Source of the DNA: Dehalococcoidia bacterium
GTDB lineage: Bacteria; Chloroflexota; Dehalococcoidia; SM23-28-2; RBG-16-64-32
Direction of reading: 5' to 3'
Assembly: GCA_030649945.1 (NCBI GenBank)
Contig: JAUSFE010000090.1
Span: 1 to 40,536 of the forward strand
Length of the DNA: 40,536 nt
Notes under the pieces: model-generated
Seen by the model: the letters and a program-made list of their open reading frames with translations, nothing else
Database searches by the model: none
Told to the model about the DNA's origin: nothing
Shown here: piece by piece, positions 30,396 to 39,054 of the stretch
How positions within the stretch are numbered: position 1 is the first letter of the stretch
Layout of the letters: each line of letters starts with the position of its first letter
Translations under genes and position numbers: made by a program

Positions 30396-30405
30396 ACTCC
30401 ACTCC

Positions 30406-31044
30406 GTGCCACTGACCTACGACCCCGCAGCCGCCGTCGCCCACCTGCGCGGCGCGGACCCCGTCCTCGCCCGCATCATCGCCGCCGCTGGGCCCCTGAC
30501 GCTGGAGCCGCGCGACGGTTCCTTCCGCGCCCTGGCCCGCGCCATCTTCTTCCAGCAGCTCGCCGGGCCCGCCGCCCGCGCCATCATGAACCGCGTCCTC
30601 GCCGCGCTCGGCACGGACGAGCAGCACATCGCCCCCGGGCAGATCATCTCTGCCGCTGACGACGGGCTGCGCGCGGCCGGCCTCTCGCGCCAGAAGCTCG
30701 TCTACCTGCGGAATCTCGCCGAGAAGTTCGCCTCGGGGGAGCTCACCGAGGAGGAGTTCGACCACCTGGACGACGAGGAGGTCATCCGCCGCGTCTCCGC
30801 CGTCAAGGGGATCGGCCGCTGGACCGCCGAGATGTTCCTCATCTTCTCGCTCGGCCGGCCGGATGTGTTGCCCGTGGACGACCTGGGCGTCAGGCGCGGC
30901 ATGCAGATCGCCTACGGGCTGACGGAGCTGCCGAAGCCGGACGAGATGGGGCGCATCGCTGCGCCGTGGGCGCCGTACCGCAGCGCCGGCACGTGGTACA
31001 TGTGGCGCAGCCTGGGCGTCGCGCTGCCGGAAGAGGGGCGGTAG
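30406..31044 (+). CDS. DNA-3-methyladenine glycosylase II type (AlkA-like, HhH-GPD)
   Basis: This 212-residue base-excision glycosylase removes alkylated purines from DNA. The HhH-GPD signature is VKGIGRWTAEMFLIFSLGRP (133-152) followed by VLPVDDLGVRRG, where Asp159 is the expected catalytic residue. FFQQLAGPAARAIMNR near residue 49 is the usual helix ahead of it. It lacks the N-terminal AlkA domain of E. coli and matches the short bacterial and yeast MAG-type form. The GTG start at 30406 lies 10 bases after the preceding gene. Confidence 0.9.
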   Translation: MPLTYDPAAAVAHLRGADPVLARIIAAAGPLTLEPRDGSFRALARAIFFQQLAGPAARAIMNRVLAALGTDEQHIAPGQIISAADDGLRAAGLSRQKLVYLRNLAEKFASGELTEEEFDHLDDEEVIRRVSAVKGIGRWTAEMFLIFSLGRPDVLPVDDLGVRRGMQIAYGLTELPKPDEMGRIAAPWAPYRSAGTWYMWRSLGVALPEEGR

Positions 31045-31381
31045 GGCAAAAAGAAACGCTTCCCGATCAAGGCTCGCTCGCCCGGCCTCCAGGTCTCGTG
31101 GGCTTCGGGTCGCCCTTCCGCTCCAGTGAGTCCCTTCGTCCTGGGTCGCGTGCTCCGTTCGGGAAGCACCGTCAATGTAAGCCCGCGCCAGGAGCCTGTC
31201 AAGCCTGATTCCCCGCGTCAGAGCCGCTGCCGGAGCGCTTGCTGCCGTCGCCGTCAGTCATTCTCATCCATGCTCATCCCTACCATACTGTCAAGCGCGT
31301 TCTCCCGCCTGTCCACAGTGCTTCCACAAATCCACACTTTCCGCCTGCCTCCCCTTTCACATTTCCTTAACGTTCTTTACA
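31045..31381. other. 337-base gap, no gene; T-rich leader of the surface protein gene
   Basis: No coding frame or known repeat is evident. The last 80 bases are poorer in G than the surroundings and contain three TCCACA motifs at 31312, 31323 and 31331. A TACAAT at 31378-31383 overlaps the ATG at 31382; with TTTCAC 17 bases upstream it would make only a poor promoter. Confidence 0.4.
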
Positions 31382-34189
31382 ATGCGGTGCAAGACCCGGC
31401 CCTTACCGGTTACGCCCTTGCTCAAGCTCAGTTCCGCCGCCATTGGTCTGATCGCCGCCCTCATACTGCTAACTTTGTTGGCAGGCGGGAGGGCAGGCGG
31501 CTACGAACTGCTCGCCAACGGCGGCTTCGAGGACGGCGTCACCGGCTGGTCCACAACGGCCGGGACCCTGGACTCCATCACAGACCCCGTCCACGGCGGC
31601 GCCCGCGCCGCCCAGTTCAACAGCGCCCAGCAGCCGGCTTCGCAGCAGGTGTACCAGTGGCCGCTTGTGCAGGGCGGCCAAGCCTACGAGCTCAGCGGCT
31701 GGGTGCTCCTCCCGGACGCCGCGATCGACCGCGTCTTCCTGCGCATCTCGTGGTTTGACGCCGGCGGCTCGCTCGTCTCCGGCGAAGACTCGCTGCCCCT
31801 CTCGGGCATCAATCCCTCATATCGCTTCCTGACCACGGGCCCCCTCACTGCGCCGGACGCCGCGCGGTCCGCCCGGGTCGCCGCCGTCGTCATCACCACC
31901 GGCGCGTCGCTCCTCTACCTCGACGAGTTCTCACTCCAGGGGCTGGCGCCGCTGCCGGTGGCCACCGCGTCACCCCTGCCGCCAGCCTCTGCCACGCCAT
32001 CGCTCACCCCGGCCGCCACGGCCTCGCCGGACGCCACTCCCTCGGCCACGCGCACTGCCACACCCTCCGCCACGCCCACTGCCACGCCGACGGCGTCTCC
32101 AACTTCGACCTCGACTCCCACCCCCGCTCACACCCCCACTCACACCCCCACCGCTGCGCCCACGCCGGCGCCGGCCCTCACGCAGACCCCGCCCCCCACA
32201 TCCACACCACCTCCATCCCAGGAGCCGGCGGCCTTCCCGGCCCTGGCCAACGGCGGCTTCGAGGAGTTGCGAGAAGACGGCACGCCGTACGGCTGGCGCA
32301 AGGTGGGCGGCGCCATCACTGCCGACCAGGCCGTGCGCTTCGAGGGGCAGTACAGCCTGGCGCTGACGTCCGCCACGGCATCCACGAAATGGGCCTACCA
32401 GACCGTCGCCGTGCAGGGCGGCGATTACTACCGGGCCACCGCCCAGGCGCTGGCCGGCGGGCCCGGCGGCGCCGTTTTCCTGCGTATCTCCTGGTACGAG
32501 AGCGACGACGGCAGCGGCGAGGCTATCGATACGGCCGACTCGACGGACGTCCTCCAGGCGGGCGACCCGGCCTTCCGCCTCCTGACGACCGGTCCCATCC
32601 AGGCGCCGGCGGGCGCGCGCAGCGCCCGGGTGCGGCTGATGCTGCGGCCGGCCTCTGCGGACCAGGCAGTCGCCTACTTTGACGCCGTCGCGTTCTCCAG
32701 TACGGAAGCCCCAGCGCCGTCTGCCCCGCCCACCGCCCCGGCGCGTCCCTCCCCCACCCCAACCCCCACGGTCGCTGCCGCCGCTACTCCGGCTGTGACG
32801 GTGACTCCGCCTTCCGCCGCGACTCCCACGCCGGCGCCGCCGTCCGCGCCGACGTCCGCGCCGTCGCCCTGGCCGGACGTCTTCCCGGCTCTCGCCAACG
32901 GCGGCTTCGAGGAGGCCAGCACGGACGGCGCGCCCTACGCCTGGCGCAAGGCCGGCGGAGAGATGTCGGTCAGCGACACGAGGGCTGAGGGCGCACGCGC
33001 GCTCGCCTTTCGCTCGGAGACGGCCGCCACCAAGTGGGCGTACCAGACCGTCCTCGCCGAGGGCGGGACCTACTACCGCGCGTCCGTACAGGCGCTGAAG
33101 AACGATGCGGGCGCCGCCGCCGTCTTCCTGCGCCTGTCCTGGTATGCGGGCGAGGAGGGAAGCGGCGAGGCGCTGGCGTCCGCTGACAGCGGGCTGCTGG
33201 AGACGGACGCCGCGGCCTTCCGCACCCTCAGCGTGGACGCGCGCGCGCCGGCGGATGCCCGCAGCGTGAAGGTGAAGCTGATGCTGCGGCCGCGCTCCGA
33301 CTCCCCCGCAGTCGTGTTCTTCGACGACGCATCGTTCGTGCAGATACCAGATCCGCCGCCCGCCGCCACACCGTCGCCATCACCCTCCACGGCCGCCGAA
33401 CCGCCGGCACCGGCAGCGGACCAGCCGGACGCGGCGGCAGACAGCGACTCTGCCGCCTTCGATTCCCTCCTCAACGGCGGCTTCGAGGAGTGGGACGGCG
33501 ACGGCACCGCCCGCGGCTGGCGCCACACAGGAGGCGAGGTTAGCGCCTCGGAGCGGGCGGCGGAGGGCGCCCATGCCCTTGCCCTCACCTCCCGCACGGG
33601 CTCCACGAAGTGGGCTTACCAGGCCCTGCTGGTGGAGCCCGGCGCCTACTACCAGGCCTCCGCGCAGGCGCTGGCACAGGACGGTGCAACCGCTTTCCTG
33701 CGCCTCTCCTGGTACGAAAGCGAGGACGGCAGCGGCGGCGCGCTATCCTCCGCGGACTCAACGCAAGCCCTCGGCGCGTCGGTCGTCTACGCCGGCCTCG
33801 CCACGGGACCGCTGGAGGCCCCGGCCGACGCGAGATCCGTGAAACTGCGGCTGATGCTGCGCCCGGCCTCGTCCGCCGTCACGGCCGTCTACTTCGATGC
33901 CGTCGCATTCGCGCGCGTGGAGCCCGCCGGCACGGTGCCTGTCCACGCCTCGTCGCCGGCGCCGGTGGCCGCCGCCCCGGCAGCGCTGGGCCGGGCCGCC
34001 ACTCCCGCTCTCCCGGCGAACGTCAAGCCGCGGCAGCAGTTGGAGAGCGGCAGCCGGTCCGCCTCAGGCGGAGGGGGCGGCCACGGCGCGCAGTGGGTGG
34101 TCGTCATCCTGGCCGTCGCGCTGCCCTCGGCAGGCCTCGCCGCCGCCGCCGGCTACGGGATCGCCCGCCGGGGGATGCGGCAGGGGTAG
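31382..34189 (+). CDS. Surface protein with four repeated jelly-roll-like domains and Pro/Thr linkers
   Basis: This 935-residue protein has an N-terminal hydrophobic signal (LSSAAIGLIAALILLTLLAG), four related domains of about 145 residues starting near 43, 287, 503 and 696, and a C-terminal membrane segment (QWVVVILAVALPSAGLAAAA) followed by a basic tail. Each domain opens with L-x-NGGFE and has FLR(I/L)SW and (I/L)xAP.x.RS segments, like carbohydrate-binding modules of the CBM4/9 kind. Linkers are Pro, Thr, Ser and Ala rich, the longest at about 187-286. The architecture suggests a cell-anchored adhesin or glycan-binding protein; no catalytic domain is seen. Domains 2-4 resemble each other more than domain 1. 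A 15-bp palindrome (TCCGCCTCAGGCGGA) is translated at 34058-34072. Confidence 0.85.
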   Translation: MRCKTRPLPVTPLLKLSSAAIGLIAALILLTLLAGGRAGGYELLANGGFEDGVTGWSTTAGTLDSITDPVHGGARAAQFNSAQQPASQQVYQWPLVQGGQAYELSGWVLLPDAAIDRVFLRISWFDAGGSLVSGEDSLPLSGINPSYRFLTTGPLTAPDAARSARVAAVVITTGASLLYLDEFSLQGLAPLPVATASPLPPASATPSLTPAATASPDATPSATRTATPSATPTATPTASPTSTSTPTPAHTPTHTPTAAPTPAPALTQTPPPTSTPPPSQEPAAFPALANGGFEELREDGTPYGWRKVGGAITADQAVRFEGQYSLALTSATASTKWAYQTVAVQGGDYYRATAQALAGGPGGAVFLRISWYESDDGSGEAIDTADSTDVLQAGDPAFRLLTTGPIQAPAGARSARVRLMLRPASADQAVAYFDAVAFSSTEAPAPSAPPTAPARPSPTPTPTVAAAATPAVTVTPPSAATPTPAPPSAPTSAPSPWPDVFPALANGGFEEASTDGAPYAWRKAGGEMSVSDTRAEGARALAFRSETAATKWAYQTVLAEGGTYYRASVQALKNDAGAAAVFLRLSWYAGEEGSGEALASADSGLLETDAAAFRTLSVDARAPADARSVKVKLMLRPRSDSPAVVFFDDASFVQIPDPPPAATPSPSPSTAAEPPAPAADQPDAAADSDSAAFDSLLNGGFEEWDGDGTARGWRHTGGEVSASERAAEGAHALALTSRTGSTKWAYQALLVEPGAYYQASAQALAQDGATAFLRLSWYESEDGSGGALSSADSTQALGASVVYAGLATGPLEAPADARSVKLRLMLRPASSAVTAVYFDAVAFARVEPAGTVPVHASSPAPVAAAPAALGRAATPALPANVKPRQQLESGSRSASGGGGGHGAQWVVVILAVALPSAGLAAAAGYGIARRGMRQG

Positions 34190-34203
34190 CCCGCAGCATT
34201 TCC

Positions 34204-34233
34204 TTGCTGGGCTACGCGCGTCGCACCTATAAT
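34204..34233 (+). promoter_or_regulatory. Promoter of cmk, probably giving a leaderless transcript
   Basis: TTGCTG (34204-34209) and a perfect TATAAT (34228-34233) are 18 bases apart. The cmk ATG begins at 34241, just where transcription would start. The GAAAGG between could act as a ribosome site only if another promoter lies upstream. Confidence 0.55.
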
Positions 34234-34240
34234 CGAAAGG

Positions 34241-34981
34241 ATGCGTGAGACCGCCGCCGCCGCCACGCCGGACACCGCCCAGCCGTCCGCAGACCGCCCC
34301 CGCGCCCCCCGCGTCATCGCCGTGGACGGTTCCGCGGCCTCCGGCAAGAGCACCATCGGCCGACTGCTGGCAGCCCGCCTGGGATACCCGTTCCTGGACA
34401 CCGGCATCATGTACCGGGCCATCACCTGGGCCGCCATTCAGCGCGGCATCGCCCTGGGCGACGGGCAGGCCCTCAGCGGCCTTGCCGCCTCCGCGCGCCT
34501 GGACGTCGTTCTCCCCCCGCCCGGCTCGCCGGACGCCGCCCGCATCACCGTCGACGGCCGGGACGTGACCGCGGACCTGCGGCGCCCCGAAGTGGAGGAC
34601 GCCGTCTCCCTCGTCTCGCGCGTCGCGGGCGTCAGGGAGGCGCTGGTGCAGGAGCAGCGGGAGATCGCGTCCCATCACCCCATCGTGATGGCCGGGCGGG
34701 ATATCGGCACCGTCGTCCTGCCCCGCGCGGACCTCAAGGTTTACCTGGACGCCTCGCTAAAGGAGCGGGCCCGCCGGCGCTACCGGGAGTTCGCCGCCCA
34801 GCGGCCGGACGTCACCGAGGAGATGGTGCTGGCGGACCTGCGGCGCCGCGACCAGATAGACTCGCAGCGCGCCGTCTCTCCCCTGCGACCGGCGCGCGAC
34901 GCCGTGATCGTCCAGACCGACGGCCTCTCCCAGGACAAGGTCTTACGCCGCGTCCTGGCGCTGGTGGAGGCGCTCCAGTGA
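34241..34981 (+). CDS. cmk: Cytidylate kinase
   Basis: This 246-residue (d)CMP kinase transfers phosphate from ATP to CMP or dCMP. The P-loop is GSAASGKST (30-38). YPFLDTGIMYRAITWAA, VMAGRDIGTVVLPRADLKVY and a lid with RRRYREF and RRRDQIDSQR follow, all typical. About 22 extra residues (Ala, Pro, Thr rich) precede the usual start, but the promoter position supports ATG 34241. plsC overlaps it by 4 bases (GTGA), and ispH follows. The cmk-plsC-ispH order is also known from Firmicutes, where rpsA often follows; rpsA is absent here. Confidence 0.95.
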   Translation: MRETAAAATPDTAQPSADRPRAPRVIAVDGSAASGKSTIGRLLAARLGYPFLDTGIMYRAITWAAIQRGIALGDGQALSGLAASARLDVVLPPPGSPDAARITVDGRDVTADLRRPEVEDAVSLVSRVAGVREALVQEQREIASHHPIVMAGRDIGTVVLPRADLKVYLDASLKERARRRYREFAAQRPDVTEEMVLADLRRRDQIDSQRAVSPLRPARDAVIVQTDGLSQDKVLRRVLALVEALQ

Positions 34982-35664
34982 AGCAGTTCCTCATGGCGGT
35001 CTTCTACTACCTGAACATGGTCTGGGTGCGCTCGCTGCTCTTTCTCGTCTGCGGCAGGGACATCAAGGGCCGGGAGAACGTCCCCCGCAAGGGCGGCTTC
35101 ATCCTGGCCGCCAACCACCTGAACAACGCGGACCCGCCGATCCTCACCGGCATCACGCCCCGGCGTATCGCCTGGCTGACCAAGGCCGAGTGGTTCAACA
35201 CCCCGGTCGTCGGCCTCATGTTGCGCATGGGCGGCATGATCCCCGTGCGCCGGTTTGAGGCGGACCTCCAGGCCCTCAGAAAGTCACAGGAGGCGTTGAA
35301 GGCGGGCCGGGTGCTGGGCATGTTCCCGGAGGGCACGCGCAGCCGCACCGGCGGCCTGGCCAAGGCGGAGCCGGGAACAGCGCTGATCGCGCTGCGCACG
35401 GGCGCGCTCATTGTGCCGGTGGCCATCTGGGGCACCGAGAACGTGAAGCTGCCCAGGGACATCTTCCGCCGCACACACGCCTGCGTCCGCTTCGGCAAGC
35501 CCTTCACCCTGCCCGCCGCCAAGCGCATTACCAAGACAGAAGTGGAGGCCAGCACCGAGACTATAATGAAAGAGATAGCGAAGCTGTTGCCGCCCCAGTA
35601 CCGCGGCGTCTATGCCACAGCGGTACAGGGCCCGGTGGCGACCACCGCCGAGGGGAAGGCTTAG
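34978..35664 (+). CDS. plsC: 1-acyl-sn-glycerol-3-phosphate acyltransferase
   Basis: This 228-residue PlsC acylates lysophosphatidic acid to phosphatidic acid at the inner membrane. The acyltransferase motif NHLNNAD has His47 and Asp52, and MFPEGTRSR (115-123) binds the glycerol phosphate. The N-terminal hydrophobic stretch (FLMAVFYYLNMVWVRSLLFL) is the usual membrane-contact region. The start is a GTG inside the cmk stop (GTGA at 34978-34981). ispH begins 2 bases after the stop. Confidence 0.93.
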   Translation: MKQFLMAVFYYLNMVWVRSLLFLVCGRDIKGRENVPRKGGFILAANHLNNADPPILTGITPRRIAWLTKAEWFNTPVVGLMLRMGGMIPVRRFEADLQALRKSQEALKAGRVLGMFPEGTRSRTGGLAKAEPGTALIALRTGALIVPVAIWGTENVKLPRDIFRRTHACVRFGKPFTLPAAKRITKTEVEASTETIMKEIAKLLPPQYRGVYATAVQGPVATTAEGKA

Positions 35665-35666
35665 AG

Positions 35667-36539
35667 ATGGAGATACTGCTGGCCAAGGACATGGGGTTCT
35701 GCTGGGGCGTCCGCCGCGCCATCGACATCATGGAGAAGGCGGCGGAAGAGCGCGGCGAGATCATCAGCGTTGGGCCCATCGTCCACAACCCCCAGGTGGT
35801 CCAGGAGCTGCAGGAGAAGGGCGTGCGGGTGGGCGCCAAGCCGGAGAACGACTCGCGCCCCGTCGCCATTACCGCGCACGGCGTCGGGCCCGAAGTGCTC
35901 GACGAGGTGAAGGCCACCGGCGCCGAGATCATCGATGGCACCTGCCCCATCGTCACCCGCTCCCAGCGCTGGGCGCGCAAGATGGCCGATGCCGGATTCA
36001 CGGTCCTCGTCTTCGGCGACCCGAACCATCGCGAGGTGAAAGGCGTCCTGGGCTGGGCGGGCAACAAGGGCGTGGCCATCCGCGAGGGCGACCCCCTGCC
36101 GCACCCCTTCCCCGCCCGCGTGGCCGTCATCTCCCAGACCACCCAGAGCCCGGAGAAGTTCTCAGAGTTCGTCTCCCGCCTGATGCGGGAGCACGTGAGC
36201 GAGATCAGCGAGTTCCGGCTGGTGAACACCCTCTGCAACGTGACCTCCACGCAACAGTCCGCCGCCCGCGAGCTGGCGCAGGAGGTGGACCTGATGATCG
36301 TCGTCGGCGGCAAGGCCAGCGCCAACACCCGCCACCTGGTGGAGGTCTGCAGCGAAGAGGGAGCGCCCGCCCGCCACATTGAGACCGCGGCAGACCTGGA
36401 GCCGGACTGGTTCCGGGACTGCCGGCGCGTGGGCGTCACCGCCGGCGCCTCCACGCCGGACTCCGCCGTTCAGCACGTCGTCGAACGCATCCAAGAGATC
36501 GCCCTGCAGCTCGAGGCCGCGCGGGCCCCTTCCGCCTAG
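35667..36539 (+). CDS. ispH: 4-hydroxy-3-methylbut-2-enyl diphosphate reductase
   Basis: This 290-residue IspH (LytB) is the last enzyme of the MEP isoprenoid pathway, giving IPP and DMAPP. The three iron-sulfur ligands are Cys12 (MGFCWGVRRA), Cys93 (GTCPIV) and Cys190 (NTLCNVT). His40 (IVHN), His121 and Glu123 (NHREVKG) are also kept. Third in the cmk-plsC-ispH operon, 2 bases after plsC. Its stop codon TAG (36537-36539) is part of the left end (CTAG) of the 36536-36772 element, so insertion appears to have set the C-terminus; the last residues (APSA) are not conserved. Confidence 0.95.
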   Translation: MEILLAKDMGFCWGVRRAIDIMEKAAEERGEIISVGPIVHNPQVVQELQEKGVRVGAKPENDSRPVAITAHGVGPEVLDEVKATGAEIIDGTCPIVTRSQRWARKMADAGFTVLVFGDPNHREVKGVLGWAGNKGVAIREGDPLPHPFPARVAVISQTTQSPEKFSEFVSRLMREHVSEISEFRLVNTLCNVTSTQQSAARELAQEVDLMIVVGGKASANTRHLVEVCSEEGAPARHIETAADLEPDWFRDCRRVGVTAGASTPDSAVQHVVERIQEIALQLEAARAPSA

Positions 36540-36772
36540 TGTAGTGTCTCAAGAACAGCCTTACCACGGCGCACCCTTGAAGTGAGAGACGGTACACGAG
36601 GGGTTCGGGCGCGCTATCGTCCCTCGCTCGCAGGTCTGCCCCGCCCCAGATCCTTCGCGAAGCTGCGCAGACCCACGTGGCAGATGTCGTCGGGCTCAGG
36701 ATGACAGGCGGGATGGCGACGCGCTCAATGCACCACGGGATACAGTCAAGGTATTTTGGACACGGTGCTCTG
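36536..36772. mobile_element. MITE-like element, copy 2
   Basis: The left end CTAGTGTAGTGTCTCAAG matches the left end of the element at 1513, and the interior runs collinear with it. The right end is degraded (TTTTGGACACGGTGCTC at about 36754-36770), so the terminal pairing is imperfect. It fills most of the gap between ispH and glmS. The last 75 bases before glmS show only a short CATGTCCTGAGC-type repeat and the GGGAGG site. Confidence 0.7.
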
Positions 36773-36847
36773 CCGACGCAACCGATCGGCTGCGCAGGCG
36801 TTTAACAGGCGGCGGGCATGTCCTGAGCCTTCCGGGAGGTTCGGCTT

Positions 36848-38689
36848 ATGTGTGGAATCATCGGCTACGTGGGAGAGCAGGAGGCCGCGCCCATCCTTCT
36901 GGACGGGCTGCGCCGCCTGGAGTACCGCGGCTACGATAGCGTCGGCATCGCCGTCCTCGAAAAGAACGGCGGCCTCACCATCCAGAAGCGCGCGGGCAAG
37001 CTGGAAGGCCTGGCGGCGGGCATCGGGCAGCGCTGGCCGCGGGGACGGCAGGGCATCGGCCACACGCGCTGGGCCACCCACGGCAAGCCGACCGATGTCA
37101 ACGCCCACCCACACACGGACTGCACGGGGAACGTCGTCGTCATCCACAACGGCATCGTGGAGAACCACCAGGCGCTGAAGCAGCGCCTCCTGGCCGCCGG
37201 CCACACGTTCACCTCCGAGACCGATACCGAGGTGATCCCTCACCTGCTCGAAGAGTACATGCGCGAGGGGCTGGACCTGCACGGCGCCCTGGCCCGCGCC
37301 CTGGGCGAGCTGGCCGGCGCTCACGCCATCCTCGCCATGAGCACCTCCGAGCCGGGGACGGTGGTGGCCGCCCGCGCCGGCAACGCCGGCGGCGTCGTCG
37401 TGGGCTACGGCCAGAACGCCAACTACCTGGCCAGCGACCTGCCGGCCATCCTCCCTCATACCCGGTGGGCCGTCTTCCTCCAGGACGGCGAGATCGCCCG
37501 CGTCACCCAGCGGGAGGTGACCTACAGCCGCGACGGCCTGCGCCTGGAACGGGAGCCTCAGGAGCTGCCGTACGACCCGGTCTCAGCCGCCAAGGGCAAC
37601 TACAAGCACTTCATGCAGAAGGAGATCGCGGAGCAGCCGGAGGCCATCCTGGACACCGTACGCGGGCGCGCCCTCTTCGCCGAGTCCCGCGTGGAGCTGG
37701 AAGACGTGGCCCTTACGCGCGCCCAGATGGAGGGCATCCGCCGGGTCGTGCTGGTGGGCATGGGCACCAGCCTGCACGCGGCCATGGTGGGCCGCTACTA
37801 CATGGAGAAGATCGCCGGCCTGCCGGCGGAGGTGGACAACGCCTCCGAGTTCCGCTACCGCGAGCCCCTCATCGGCCCGGACACGCTCCTGGTGTCCGTC
37901 AGCCAGTCCGGGGAGACTGTAGACACGCTAGCGGCAATGGAAGAAGGCAGGCGCAACGGCTCGCCCCAGGTCACCGTCTGCAACGTCATCGGCAGCCAGG
38001 CGGCCCGCATCGCAGACGGCGTCGTCTACACCCGCTGCGGCCTGGAGATCGGCGTCGCCAGCACCAAGACCTACGCCGCGGCGATCTCCGCGCTCTACCT
38101 GCTCGCCTGCTACCTGGGACAGGAGCGAGGCCTGATCGACCCCGAGCGCATGGGCGGGCTGCTGGCGCCACTGGCCCGCCTGCCGTACCTCACGGGCGAA
38201 GTGGTGAAGCGCAGCCCCGAGTTCGAGCGCCTGGCCCACCTGTTCTTCCGCTGCGAGAACTTCCTCTTCCTGGGCCGCGGCCTCCAGTACCCAGTCGCCA
38301 TGGAGGGCGCGCTCAAGCTGAAGGAGGTCAGCTACATCCACGCCGAGGGCTACCCCGCCGGCGAGATGAAGCACGGGCCCATCGCCCTCATCGACCGCGA
38401 GATGCCCGTCATCGCCCTCGTCCCGCGGGACCACCTGCGCGAGAAAATGATGAGCAACATCGAGCAGGTAAAGGCCCGCGAGGGGACGGTGATCGCGCTC
38501 GCCACGGAGGGGGACGAGGAGCTGGAGGACAAGGCTGACCACGTCATCTACGTGCCGGAAGTCGCCCCGCTCCTGGCGCCGGTTTTGACCACCGTCCCCC
38601 TGCAGCTCTTCGCCTACCACGTCGCCGTGCGGCGCGGCTGTGACGTAGACCAGCCGCGCAACCTGGCGAAGACCGTCACCGTAGAGTAG
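36848..38689 (+). CDS. glmS: Glutamine--fructose-6-phosphate aminotransferase (isomerizing)
   Basis: This 613-residue GlmS makes glucosamine-6-phosphate from fructose-6-phosphate and glutamine, the entry to cell-wall amino sugars. Cys2 after the initiator Met (MCGIIGYVG) is the glutaminase nucleophile. GYDSVGIAV and HTRWATHGKPTDVNAHPH belong to the glutaminase domain. Two SIS domains follow (VSQSGETVDTLAAM; EVSYIHAEGYPAGEMKHGP), ending DQPRNLAKTVTVE as usual. GGGAGG lies 8-9 bases before the ATG. No glmS ribozyme is seen in the leader. Complete and without oddities. Confidence 0.97.
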   Translation: MCGIIGYVGEQEAAPILLDGLRRLEYRGYDSVGIAVLEKNGGLTIQKRAGKLEGLAAGIGQRWPRGRQGIGHTRWATHGKPTDVNAHPHTDCTGNVVVIHNGIVENHQALKQRLLAAGHTFTSETDTEVIPHLLEEYMREGLDLHGALARALGELAGAHAILAMSTSEPGTVVAARAGNAGGVVVGYGQNANYLASDLPAILPHTRWAVFLQDGEIARVTQREVTYSRDGLRLEREPQELPYDPVSAAKGNYKHFMQKEIAEQPEAILDTVRGRALFAESRVELEDVALTRAQMEGIRRVVLVGMGTSLHAAMVGRYYMEKIAGLPAEVDNASEFRYREPLIGPDTLLVSVSQSGETVDTLAAMEEGRRNGSPQVTVCNVIGSQAARIADGVVYTRCGLEIGVASTKTYAAAISALYLLACYLGQERGLIDPERMGGLLAPLARLPYLTGEVVKRSPEFERLAHLFFRCENFLFLGRGLQYPVAMEGALKLKEVSYIHAEGYPAGEMKHGPIALIDREMPVIALVPRDHLREKMMSNIEQVKAREGTVIALATEGDEELEDKADHVIYVPEVAPLLAPVLTTVPLQLFAYHVAVRRGCDVDQPRNLAKTVTVE

Positions 38690-38714
38690 GACGAGCGGAG
38701 CACAGACCGCGATT

Positions 38715-38753
38715 CCCGCGTAGGGGCAGGTCTTAGACCTGCCCCTACGCGGG
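38715..38753. repeat. 39-bp perfect palindrome after glmS
   Basis: CCCGCGTAGGGGCAGGTCT (38715-38733) and its exact complement (38735-38753) flank a single T. It may act as a terminator hairpin for glmS, 25 bases after the stop, but lacks a T-tract. The arm GTAGGGGCAGG resembles the ends of the palindromic elements at 10841 and 28119. Confidence 0.9.
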
Positions 38754-38953
38754 TCGTTCGTGCGGTCCAGCGTCAGGACGCCCCGAACCGTCCCAGCAAC
38801 GCCGCGATCGCCTTCGTCCCCCGGCGGAAATCCGGCCCTTTTGTCAGTCTGCACGCCGGCTACATCCTTCGCCGGCCACACCAGCGCTGGAAAAGTCCGC
38901 GAGCGCCGCGCCGTAATAGATGCGGCCTATATGCATTCCACCCCTGGATTTAG

Positions 38954-38982
38954 TTTACGAATACGCCGTCGTTGGCTATAAT
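38954..38982 (+). promoter_or_regulatory. Promoter of ppsA
   Basis: TTTACG (38954-38959) and a perfect TATAAT (38977-38982) are 17 bases apart. Transcription would start near 38989, giving a leader of about 65 bases. GAGGAGGAG lies 5 bases before the ATG. The remainder of 38690-38953 beyond the palindrome shows nothing recognisable. Confidence 0.75.
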
Positions 38983-39054
38983 CCTTGTGCTACATTTCAG
39001 GCAGGGGCAGGGGGCGGTGGTGGACCAACAGGCTCTGATCGAGGAGGAGTCTCT

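Noticed and set aside
31310..31381. Three TCCACA motifs and a T-rich stretch as a replication origin
   Set aside because: The motifs are only partial DnaA boxes, and no dnaA, dnaN or other origin-linked gene is nearby.
36773..36847. glmS ribozyme or riboswitch upstream of glmS
   Set aside because: The leader is short and follows the mobile-like element; no conserved ribozyme core was recognised.
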